Source of the DNA: Paratrimastix pyriformis
Taxonomy: Eukaryota > Preaxostyla > Paratrimastigidae
Reading direction: 5' to 3'
NCBI GenBank assembly: GCA_027972325.1
Contig: JAPMOS010000215.1
Location: 1-49,500 of the forward strand
Length of the DNA: 49,500 nt
Of the stretch, positions 11,721 to 22,099 are shown one piece after another. A program made the position numbers and the translations under genes. The notes beneath the pieces were generated by a model that was not told the DNA's origin, did no database searches, and saw only the letters and a program-made list of their open reading frames with translations. Position 1 is the first letter of the stretch, and every line of letters begins with the position of its first letter.

Positions 11721-13684
11721 ACCATCAGAGTGGGGCTTTGCTGGGGGCAGTGTGATGCTCGATGTTTCATGCCTGCTCTCGCATCGACTGATGCCTTCTT
11801 GTCTGTCGGAAGCAGTGACAGCACTCGGCACCTTTGGGGGGCGACCCCGGACACACGCGGGGGGACACTGTGGAGTGTGTACCACCTCTCAGCTGTTTGA
11901 TGCTCGTTCTGGCCCTCCGGCACGCGCACTCCCAACATCAGGATGGGTATCCGTAGAGCCGGCTCATCGGCCAAGAGTGTTGGGCGGAGCATCCCGTTAG
12001 CCGGGTCACGTAGAGTGCGGAAGGGGGGGGAAAGCTATTCCTTTGGTATGGTGTTCACTCTTTCTTGGTTTGGGTTTGTTTGGGGCTATCCCACGAAGGC
12101 TGTCCCTCGTTCTCCGAACTCGTGAAGGAGAATGGTGGGATAGCCGAGTAATCTCTTCCCCAAACAAACCCAAACCAAGACAAGTCTCCCACCCACCTCC
12201 CTGCCTGACGAGTGGCACTGGGTTTGTTTGTTGCTGCTTTCCCCCGCGAAGCTTCGACTCAACGTGTACCCCATGGTCATGAATGATGGTGGGCATTTTG
12301 TCTTCGCAGCGCAATCTTCGTACGTGCTCCCTTGGCTGTACTGCTGCCTGTTCAACCCCACAATCTGATTGACAAGTCAGGAGGGCTGCCTCGTGGGGGA
12401 GGCGAGTGTGGCTGTTGTTCAACCTTGTTTGGTTCCCTTTGACAACAATGTGTGGGGTCTCGTCGGGGCCTTTTGACCTTGAGACACCACCCTTCATGCA
12501 CCCTCATTCACCCTCGTCTGATGTGATTGGGCATTCATGGTGGGGGAGTTGTGGTCATTCACCCCCAGCTACTTTGCTTGAACAACAGCCTATGGTCATC
12601 CTGTACGTTGTACTCTTAAGACATCCATCAGCGGTGTGGGGTGTTGTCTTCCTCCTTTTCTGTTCTGAATGGGCAACAGCTCGAGGAACTGGTGCGGGGT
12701 GTTATCTTTCACCCCCGTTTTCGTTTTGTTGTGGCACAACTGTGTGGCTTTACCATGGTCGTGGTGGGCACCATGCATCCTCCACATTCAGAATGCGGGG
12801 GGGTCGGGGTTTGTTATTCACCGTCGTCTGTTCTGTTTTGACAACAGCTCATGTGATTTCATCGTGGGCGTTGTGCCCGTGAACCACCGCGCTCACCCCA
12901 CCGCACACCTCCCTCTCGCGGGAGGGATATTTGTTGAGCACCCTGAAGTGGCGATCGATACGTCACCTTTCGTGCTCTCTCTCCCTGCGGGGTTTGCGTT
13001 TTTGGTGGGGGCTTGGGTTCTTTATACAGAACTCGACGCCTGCACGGCAAGGGTGCCTCCACCGCTTCACCGGCGCCGGTCGGCGACTGGTGACGAAGAA
13101 GCCGCGAGCACGGGGGCGAGAACCCTCCTGGGATCTGCGAGGCAAGGTGCCTGTCGCGGCTCCGTCGTGCTCTGCGTTTCTCTCGACGCGTGCCTTTGGC
13201 CCGCGGCATGTCGGACAACGAGTCCTCTCGCTGTTTTGTCCGATCTTCTTCGTTGTTTTTATTTGCGGGGGGTCCGACCCGTTGAGGGAAGGATTCCCTA
13301 TGGAGGGTGCCGAGTACGGGAAGACTCGGTGCCCTCGGGGCCTTTGAAGGTTTCGCCCCTCCTTTTGTTTGGCTTCTTCTCTCCCACCTGTTTTTGCTGA
13401 CCGGTTACAGCGGTGCGTCGGGGTTTTCTCCAGCCTCCTCTTTCCCTGACTACACGTGCACCCCCCGGGGCGGGTCGCGACCCGCTTGAGGAGATGTTTG
13501 GGGTTCGCATGGTTGATCATGAATCTCTTCTTCGTTTTCATTGAAACCTTCGGGAGCTGTGACTCCCAACTGGATTGTTTTTACTGCGTTGCGCGGTACT
13601 GACTCCCTTCCCACCTTTCTCTGCGTCGGTGGCTGGCGTGTCGTCGTCCGAATGGGCTTATGCTTAAAGGACAAGTCGACTGCC

Positions 13685-13738
13685 GGCACTGACATGACAT
13701 GTCAAATTCGTTTGATAAAATTTTTGGATGTCAGTGCC
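13685..13738 (+). repeat. 54-base hairpin, copy B left
   Basis: This is the same hairpin as at 2,521-2,574. Its longer inverted-repeat arm spans about 13,665-13,795 and pairs with about 18,145-18,285, enclosing roughly 4.4 kb with the gag-like ORF on the minus strand and the fibre-like ORF on the plus strand. Confidence 0.85.
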
Positions 13739-14090
13739 GTTTTGCGTGCTTGCTGTGCAAGTGTTCACTCTTTCTTGGTTTGGGTTTGTTTGGGGAAGAG
13801 ATTACTCGGCTATCCCACCAGTCTGTGTCTGCTCTGAATGTGCCTGGCCCGGCCATGGCTGACACCAAGGCGCCTGCTCCCGCTGCCGTGGCGCCGGACC
13901 CTGCTTCCGCTGCTGTTCGCAAGATTGGTGCCGCCGACCTGGTCCCCCGCCGGGGGGATCATGCTGTGAGGAAGGAGCCAGAGTGGGGACGGTGGATCAG
14001 GGGACCATCCAAGTTGAGCTACCGGTCATTCCGGTGCTGGTGGATGGGCAGTAGCCCCTCCTCAGGCTGGCGCGAGGAGTGCTTCTCGTA

Positions 14091-15386
14091 TTAACTTTCG
14101 TGTTCTTTTTTCTGTTCTTCTGTCCCCCCGCCCCCTTTATTCGTTGTCATGTCCTCTTTGTTCCATTTTGTATGCGAGTTGATGTTTCCTTGCGAGTTCC
14201 AGTCTCTCCTTTCTCCCGATGCCCCCTGTGCACCTTCCCCTGGAGGGAGCCCTGGGGTGCATCTTACCCGCCGGCTTCGGCCGGACCAACGGTTTTCTTT
14301 CACTATTTCCCAGTTCGATTCTGTCGTGCTGTTTAGGTGATTGAAGTATCGCACACACACACGGTAGTCCGTGCTGTTTGACTTGGTGTTTTTGGGAGTG
14401 CCCGTGTCCACACCCAGTGTGGCAGAGGAGGCCATGGGCAGACCCGGGTTTAGTGGCTTTTTCCTGGCCTCGGTGGCCATCGTGGCTTTGTTCTTCAAAG
14501 CCTCCAGCTCGCTGGCCTCGATGATGCAGGCCTCGGGCATCTTCGTCCCGTCCTCCAGCCGGCACAGTGGGCGCCACTCGCTCCGGCGGAGGTCGCTAAG
14601 GGTCCTCGTCGTTTCCTTGAGGGCATCCAGAGCCAGGATGCCAAGGTTTCGAGCGGCCTCGAATGAGAGCTCAGACGGCGATGATGCCGTCGAAAGGTTG
14701 GCGAGTGCCACCAGAGTCTGTAGAGGGCGCATAGCGGAGAACACCCCTGCTGTAGCCCGAGCCAGCGCACTGTCCCGTTGAGTCGCCGCCTTCCGCAGGT
14801 CTGGATCAATGAGGCGTAAGGCACTCACTGGTGGTGCAACTGCAGGATCGGCCTTGCCCTGGTCTCGAAAGTTGGGAAACGCGCGGCCGACGTGAACAAC
14901 GCGAGCGAATTCCTCTTGTGTCGGTGCTTCGTGTTGAAGACGATTGAATTGCAGCCCCAGCATCTGCAAAGTCTGTGCTTCTCTTTCTGGTAAGGTTGGA
15001 GGAGTCACCACCTTTTTTGTAGGGGCCTCCTTCGCAAAGATGTCCGGTAACTTGGCCGTTGGTTTGAAATAGATTGGTTCAAGGGTATCGAAGTAGTATT
15101 GTCCGACTTCCTCTTGATCTTGATCGCTTTCACCTTCTTTTTCTTCAGGATTTGTTGCAATCAACACAACGTTGTCACCCTCCGCTCCAGTGTCGCCTTC
15201 AGGGTCAGGAGGTTGGGTTTGGGGGCCAGGGTTGGCCGGATGTTCAGGGTCAAGGGCGGGCCCCTGTTGCTGCTGGGTCTGTTGTTGTGGTGTTGCTTGG
15301 TGATCTGCTTGATCCATTCTTTGCCCAATAGGGATGCGTCTTGAAGCGTGCGAAACGCAAAGGGCGGGTTCCACTATTCGTGTCAT
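14091..15386 (-). pseudogene. DIRS-type gag-like ORF fossil, copy B
   Basis: This is a 431-residue open frame on the minus strand. It has a Gln-rich start (residues about 30-45), an acidic Glu/Asp/Gly region (about 60-95) and a motif KPTAKLPDIFAKEAP. A long helical domain follows, including TLQMLGLQFNRLQHEAPTQ and LRLIDPDLRKAATQ, and then a basic tail. The tail differs from that of the related copy at 22,100-23,819, so the module joins this ORF to foreign sequence near 14,340. I infer that it is the structural (gag-like) part of a DIRS-family retroelement. It looks open in this copy, but no replication enzymes accompany it within the module. Confidence 0.55.
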
Positions 15387-15714
15387 CTGACATGGAATTT
15401 CTTTCTATTTGTTGTGGTCAGTGCCGCTTTTGTGTGTCCGGGGTCGCCCCCCAAAGGTGCCGAGTGCTGTCACTGCTTCCGACAGACAAGAAGGCATCAG
15501 TCGATGCGAGAGCAGGCATGAAACATCGAGCATCACACTGCCCCCAGCAAAGCCCCACTCTGATGGTGCTGGTGTGGTGATTCTGGCCTGTTCAGCCTCG
15601 GAGCCTCGGCGAACGAGTAATCAATCTCGACGTCTATTTTTCTGGGGGTTTGGGAAGAAGAAGAGTCTCGATGATTCCTCGCAATGCGCTGGTGTGGGTG
15701 TGATGCTGCTGTTG

Positions 15715-16085
15715 GAGTGAGAATGAACACCAGGAGGCATATGGGCACACAGGCCCGCCCCCAGACGCCTCGCCACGCAGCTGTCCTGGTGTTCCAGGGC
15801 GCATTCAGGGGCATGATGAGCACACAGGCCCGCCCCGACAGAACACCACTCTGGTGGTGCTGGGTGATGGTGTTGGTGTTGCTGCTGCTGGTGTGAGAAT
15901 GCACACCAGAGGGCATGTGGGCACACATAGGCCCGCCCTGAGACGCCTCAAGCAGTCAAGCAGCTGTCAGGACGCATTCAAGGGCATGATGAGCACACAG
16001 GCCCGCCCGAAAAGTCACCACACTGGTGGTGCTGATGATACTGTTGGTGTGAGAGTGTACACCAGGGGACATGTGGGGCACAGCG
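15715..16085 (-). repeat. Inverted GGCGGGCC minisatellite, copy B
   Basis: This is the reverse-oriented partner of 11,284-11,720. A further inverted match joins 11,700-11,870 to 15,435-15,590. Between those two inverted pieces lies a short segment with CTGGGGGTTTGGGAAG, which also marks several other rearrangement junctions (about 4,464, 16,108, 20,623 and 23,900). Confidence 0.78.
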
Positions 16086-16269
16086 TTGCCTGACGTGATG
16101 TCTATTTTCCTGGGGGTTTGGGAAGATGAAGGTCGTCGAGATTGATTACTCGTTCGCCGAGGCTCCGAGGCTGAATGTATTTTTCTATTGCGGTTATATA
16201 GATGGAACCACAAAAGAAAGTCATCTTTACTGATAGAATCTCTCTCGCTAACACTTTTGGTTACGATAG

Positions 16270-17928
16270 AGTAGCTTCGAAACTCAGAATGAAAATCCTC
16301 TTGAACTTAGATGTGATGCTGCGCTAAAAAAGAATGTGACTATTGATGGAGAAACTGTGTTAGGAAACAATCTTACAATCAATGGCGGCACTCATACAGT
16401 CAATGGTGAAACTACATTTAATGGTCTTGTTAAATTCAATAGTGATGTCATTTTGCCTTCTGCACCTATTCCTGACATGTCAATTGGACAACTGTCTAAT
16501 GTTGATGTGTCAACTGGACTTGTTGATAAACAAATACTGCTTTATGATGCTACTTCTCAATGCTGGAAGAATTCTGCTGCAAATGAATCAACCACTGCTA
16601 AATACAACACCATCACAGAAATGACTGCCGGTAATGGCACTTCAGTTAATAATGTACTTCTGGCTTCTGGAAAAATCACCGCAACTAATGCACAAATCAC
16701 CTCTTTTACCACCGCTGGATTGGTTCATTGTGATGCCTCTGGAAATATGTCCTCATCAACTTTGATCAATTCGGATATTACTGATGGCACTATTAATGAT
16801 GCTAAACTTAATTCTTTTAGCACTGCTGGAAAAATAGCGAACTCTGCTACAACTGCTACTGATGTAAGTACTGCTTCCACTATTGTTCTTCGAAATGCAA
16901 GTGGTGACACTAAAGTAAACAATCTCTCTGCAAACTCTGTATTGGCAAACACTGTCAAATCAGCGACATCTGGAAACTTAGACATCCAATCAAATGGTAA
17001 TGTAAACATCGATATCGATAACGACAATAATGAAACGAGCAAAACCTTCACTGTAACTACTAATAATGGTGCCTCTACATTGTTCCAAGTGAATGATGCT
17101 GGTAAAATCATAATTCCTACAATGGCTTCATCCAATATAGTTCATTCCACTGCAACTGGTGAATTGGCTGTCTCTAAAATTGTCTCAACTGATATCGTTG
17201 ATGGAGCTGTGACTGATGCAAAAATCGCCTCTTTATCTATTCCTAATGCTCCTTCAACAATTGTGCAACGTGATGCTAATAGCAAAATATACTGTGCTAC
17301 TGTTGTGGCTGATAAAGTGGCTCCTACTGGGGCAACTTTAAGTGTTCCCGCTGCTATCTCATGCAATTCTATCACTTCTGGTGCTGTTACAGGCACAGGA
17401 ACTCTTAAGACTGCAATCAATGATGCTCAAATCCTCGGCACTGACTCATCTGGTAATGTCGTATCTGGTGCCTTTCCTCTCGCATTGACTGCTAACTCAA
17501 TCACTACAAGCGGTGGCAACTTAATCATAAATAATCCAATCGCTGTTGACAATAGAATTCCTCTTAATACTTCTCTCAAAATTGGTAACTTCACTGTGAA
17601 TTCAACTGATACCACATTCGAAAATGCTGATAACACTACGTTCACAATCAAGTCAAAAGGCAACATCAAATACAATAGCGATTACAATGCTAATGACACT
17701 TCTCCAAATCATACATTCACTATTGGTGCTACTGATATGCTTTCCATATATTCAAATAAACTTAAGACTGCATTTCCATTTGAATGTCCATTTATTGGCT
17801 CTAATACCGGTTCCCTCAAAATATCAATGTATCCTTATGGTAACACCAACTGGGGCATTTATCAGTCAAGCTCTGGTGCAAATGCTGACTTCTCTGGAAC
17901 TGGTGCGGCTGTGCCGGGTATGATATGA
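16270..17928 (+). pseudogene. Fibre-like virus ORF fossil, copy B (AT-rich island)
   Basis: A long open frame of about 550 codons reads through the AT-rich island. No ATG is visible at its beginning, and its left end abuts the repeated junction segment that encodes EIDYSFAEAPRLN. The protein is rich in Ser, Thr, Asn and Gly and almost free of Cys. It contains spaced beta-type repeats (TINGGTHTVNGETTFNG; DITDGTINDAKLNSFSTAG; ITSGAVTGTGTLKTAINDAQ). I infer a trimeric fibre or spike protein from a virus-like element, possibly Polinton-related because of matching AT content. The frame looks whole in this copy apart from its missing start. No capsid gene lies beside it. Confidence 0.55.
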
Positions 17929-18209
17929 ACAACGCAATTCGATTCCGTGTTTATGACAGTAATTCTACCGGGTCTCGTCGCGCGGAGGCGGAGGCTCTGC
18001 TGTTCGAGGCGCGACCCGAGGATGGTCTCGGGGTGCTACTCGTGGCCGTGGCCGTGGCCGTGGCGGCCGCAAGTTCTTTTCGGCCGCCTCTTCTGCCCGT
18101 GGCAATTCTCCTTCACGAGTTCGGAGAACGAGGGACAGCCTTCGTGGGATAGCCCCAAACAAACCCAAACCAAGAAAGAGTGAACACTTGCACAGCAAGC
18201 ACGCAAAAC

Positions 18210-18263
18210 GGCACTGACATCCAAAAATTTTATCAAAAGAATTTGACATGTCATGTCAGTGCC
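18210..18263 (-). repeat. 54-base hairpin, copy B right (inverted)
   Basis: This is the inverted partner of 13,685-13,738. Copies A and B part company shortly after it, near 18,305. Confidence 0.85.
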
Positions 18264-18482
18264 GGCAGTCGACTCGTCCTTTTGCGCACTAAGCAAATCG
18301 CAACGCAATCCTTTATCCCGGAGTTCTCCATTTTCTCGGTCCTCTCGGACTCATTTTTCATAGCTTATTGGGAACTCTGAAGTCAAAGAAAACTGCATCA
18401 TCATTGTCCACAGGAGCGGGGTTTGAATGATCGACCTCATCTGTTTTGACAATGTCGCTTTCAAGCTTCAACGAGAATTCAA

Positions 18483-20615
18483 CGAGAATTCACTGACCGC
18501 CAGCAAGCCTCATAGTTGCACGTCGTTCCTCAATGGGTTCTCTTCCGATCCCGTGTGCGCTGTCACACCCGCACCTGAAGTCGTGTTTTTTCCAGGCGGG
18601 CCCTCTCTGTGACACATCTGGCACACCAACACCAGTGTTCGGTGTTTTTCTTTGGGGTAGGCCTGCGCTTGCCCATGACCATCACCCCAACACTGGGACC
18701 CTTGTGTGATTTCAGCGCGTATCTGCTCGTTTACGTGCCCGCACCGCGGGTTTTCTCATGAGGGCGCTCCGTTGGATTTCCGGATGCCCCTCTGCCTCGG
18801 TGTGTACGTTGACTCACCAACACCGTGACGATGGCATGCATGCACCGCTGGTTTTTTCAGGAGGGCGATCCGTGGTATGTTCGGATGCGGTGCCCGTGGG
18901 TACACCAACACCGGGAAAAATTGGTGCTATGCACTTGAGGGGCTTGCACCTGTTCATGCCCCGGTATGTTCATCAGGGGGCGGGCCTGAGTGCGCCCAAC
19001 ATGCCCCTTGGATGCACTCTCACACCGGCAGCATCATCACAGCACCACCACCAGCACACGCACCATCAGTGTGGCGTTGCTCAGGGCGGGCCTGTGTGCT
19101 CATCATGCCTTGAATGGGTCCTGGCACACCAGGACATCTGTTTGATGCGTCTGGGGCGGGCCGGAGTGTGCCCCACATGTCCCCTGGTGTACACTCTCAC
19201 ACCAACAGTATCATCAGCACCACCAGTGTGGTGACTTTTCGGGCGGGCCTGTGTGCTCATCATGCCCTTGAATGCGTCCTGACAGCTGCTTGACTGCTTG
19301 AGGCGTCTCAGGGCGGGCCTGTGTGTGCCCACATGCCCTCTGGTGTGCATTCTCACTCCAACAGCAGCATCACACCCACACCAGCGCATTCAGGCCAGAA
19401 TCACCACACCAGCACCATCAGAGTGGGGCTTTGCTGGGGGCAGTGTGATGCTCGATGTTTCATGCCTGCTCTCGCATCGACTGATGCCTTCTTGTCTGTC
19501 GGAAGCAGTGACAGCACTCGGCACCTTTGGGGGCGACCCCGGACACACGCGGGGGACACTGTGGAGTGTGTACCACCTCTCAGCTGTTTGATGCTCGTTC
19601 TGGCCCTCCGGCACGCGCACTCCCAACATCAGGATGGGTATCCGTAGAGCCGGCTCATCGGCCAAGAGTGTTGGGCGGAGCATCCCGTTAGCCGGGTCAC
19701 GTAGAGTGCGGAAGGGGGGGGAAAGCTATTCCTTTGGTATGGTGTTCACTCGTTCTTGGTTTGGGTTTGTTTGGGGCTATCCCACGAAGGCTGTCCCTCG
19801 TTCTCCGAACTCGTGAAGGAGAATGGTGGGATAGCCGAGTAATCTCTTCCCAAACAAACCCAAACCAAGACAAGTCTCCCACCCACCTCCCTGCCTGATG
19901 AGTGGCACTGGGTTTGTTTGTTGCTGCTTTCCCCGCGAAGCTTCGACTCAACGTGTACCCCATGGTCATGAATGATGGTGGGCATTTTGTCTTCGCAGCG
20001 CAATCTTCGTATGTGCTCCCTTGGCTGTCCTGCTGCCTGTTCAACCCCACAATCTGATTGACAAGTCAGGAGGGCTGCCTCGTGGGGAGGCGAGTGTGGC
20101 TGTTGTTCAACCTTGTTTGGTTCCCTTTGACAACAATGTGTGGGGTCTCGTCGGGGCCTTTTGACCTTGAGACACCACCCTTCATGCACCCTCATTCACC
20201 CTCGTCTGATGTGATTGGGCATTCATGGTGGGGAGTTGTGGTCATTCACCCCCAGCTACTTTGCTTGAACAACAGCCTATGGTCATCCTGCTCGTTGTAC
20301 TCTTAAGACATCCATCAGCGGTGTGGGGTGTTGTCTTCCTCCTTTTCTGTTCTGAATGGGCAACAGCTCGAGGAACTGGTGCGGGGTGTTATCTTTCACC
20401 CCCGTTTTCGTTTTGTTGTGGCACAACTGTGTGGCTTTACCATGGTCGTGGTGGGCACCATGCATCCTCCACATTCAGAATGCGGGGGGGTCGGGGTTTG
20501 TTATTCACCGTCGTCTGTTCTGTTTTGACAACAGCTCATGTGATTTCATCGTGGGCGTTGTGCCCGTGAACCACCGCGCTCACCCCACCGCACACCTCCC
20601 TCTCGCGGGAGGGAT
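18483..20615. repeat. Module copy C (shortened)
   Basis: This third copy matches 10,791 to about 12,928 of copy B and ends abruptly at a GGGAGGGAT sequence. There it joins the DIRS-like fragment through the segment GTCTATTTTCCTGGGGG. Unlike the A/B pair, B and C show clear base substitutions as well as run-length differences, so C is a genuine paralogue rather than the same locus assembled twice. It carries the minisatellite and GC-rich spacer but not the gag-like ORF or the fibre island. The short stretch before it, 18,306-18,482, is unique sequence in which I see no gene. Confidence 0.88.
18977..19410 (+). repeat. GGCGGGCC minisatellite, copy C
   Basis: This is the same alternating array as in copies A and B, in direct orientation. 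No inverted partner accompanies it, because copy C ends before the gag-like region. Confidence 0.8.
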
Positions 20616-20617
20616 GT

Positions 20618-21750
20618 CTATTTTCCTGGGGGTTTGGGAAGAAGAAGAGTCTCGATGATTCCTCGCATGCCGTGTCTTCGGGCTTCCTTGATTGCCACTC
20701 TCATGGTCTTCGTAAAGATTCTGGGAGCCACATTCAGGCCGAATGGGAGGGCTTGGAAGCGATATTCCGTGCCCTCCCATTCGACTCCCAGGTATTTCCG
20801 GTGAGGTGGAAAGATCGGGATGTGAAAGTACGCATGCTTGAGGTCGATCTTGGTGGCCCACATCATGGGCTCCACCACGGCCCTCACCGTCTTCCACCCC
20901 TCCATTTTGAAGGAGGGGCAGAAGATGAAGTGATTCAAGGCGGTGAGGTCCAGGATCAACCTCCATTTCCCGCCGGGCTTGGGCCGCCCAAAAATGGGAG
21001 ATCTCATCCCTTTGTCCGACCCCCTGGATCGTTTTCAGTGCCGATATCCCAAGGTACTCCTGGACCACCGCCTCCAAGCCCAGTTTCTCCTCCCCCACCA
21101 AGTGGTAAGGGTCCCGGGACCACGCCCCGGGTTGGGTGGGGGTCCCTTGAACGGGATGTGAAACCCTTCCGATACCACCTGTGCCACTTCCCGAGGTGGT
21201 CTGAGGGCCAACCACTCCTCCCGGTGCCGAGCCAGCCTGCCTGCCAGTGGTCCCCGAGGTGGGTGCTGTGCCAGCAGCCGCAGTTTGGCCTGCTCCCGGT
21301 CCCATTGAGGGTCCAGTCCGAGAAGGAAGGGTCCCTCCCCCAGGGGTTGGGACTGTCCCTCCCCGAGCTGAGCCCCTTGGGCCGTGTTATGGGGTGAGGC
21401 AGAGTTTCCCCTGAGGGGTGGGGGTGAGTGGGTTCCCGAGTTGGGTGCCTGCCCTCCCGGGACTTGGCACCCTCCTCCGGTCCCGTGACGGGGTTGTGGG
21501 GGAGAGCGGGGACAAGACGGGGCGTAGAGGTGAGGGAGTGCATGACGGGTGGTGCAGGTGTGCTGGACAGACTGCTGCCGCCCTCCCTTGCTCTGGTCCC
21601 ACTCCCGGGCCAGGTAGGTCTTGCCCTGCCATTTGATCTGGCCGTTTTGGGGGTTACTTTTATCGGCGCCACCCCCAGGGGCGCCTGGTTCCCCCCACCC
21701 CCGCACCCGTACCGGAGGGGTGGTGGGGACGCGAGTCGCTGCCTCCGCCA
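20618..21750 (-). pseudogene. DIRS-type reverse transcriptase fossil
   Basis: The minus strand encodes GRPKPGGKWRLILDLTALN, then a KMEGW word, MWATKIDLKHAYFHIPI, HRKYLGVEWEG and FQALPFGLNVAPRIFTKTM. These are the fingers and palm motifs of reverse transcriptases in the form used by DIRS-family elements. That form has KIDLKDAYF-like, HRKYLRF-like and LPFGLSSAPRVFTK-like motifs and a KMEG word before the catalytic aspartate. The upstream part contains REEWLALRPPREVAQVVSEG, also usual for the region before DIRS RT. An opposite-strand frame at 20,672-21,397 is a shadow. It looks broken. Confidence 0.8.
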
Positions 21751-22099
21751 CTGAGGTGCATGAGCTTCACCGCCAACGCTAGCGGAACGTGTGAGTGGGT
21801 GTTTCCGGGACCCTGCCTCGCAGACCTCCCCGCGTGTCCCCGCATTGGGGAGTGTGACCGCCTCTGACTGTGTATCGGTCCGTCTCGGGTTCACAAACCC
21901 CTCGCCCAAGGTCGGCGGATCCTTCTCGCCGGTCTCTGTGTAGCCCCCACGTTCGGGACCTCCTTGGGTGACGCTCGCCCCGCTGAGGTGACGACGCTAA
22001 CCTGGGGTGTGAGTTGCTGTTCCGAGTCCCCAACCTCGCAGACCTCCATGAGGGTTTCAGGTTTGCCCGACGAGATCGCCTCCGCATGTCCTTCCGTCA

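Larger units (their letters stand above)
10791..18305. repeat. Module copy B (most complete copy)
   Basis: This is the most complete copy of the mosaic module. Its left border near 10,791 is where copy C (starting near 18,483) begins to match. Its right border near 18,305 is where copy A diverges. Both left borders lie at an identical AGAATTCACTGACC sequence. The copy contains the minisatellite (11,284-11,720), GC-rich spacer with diverged motifs around the word ACAACAGC (12,400-12,900), the hairpin, the gag-like ORF (minus), the inverted minisatellite and the AT-rich fibre island. The internal order of inverted segments suggests serial rearrangement rather than one simple element. Confidence 0.9.

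Noticed and set aside
12059-12180. Telomere-like repeat from TTTGGG tracts
   Set aside because: The tract is short, not tandemly iterated and always in the same context at repeat borders.
20672-21397. 241-codon plus-strand frame
   Set aside because: It is the antisense shadow of the reverse transcriptase fossil, whose motifs are clear on the minus strand.
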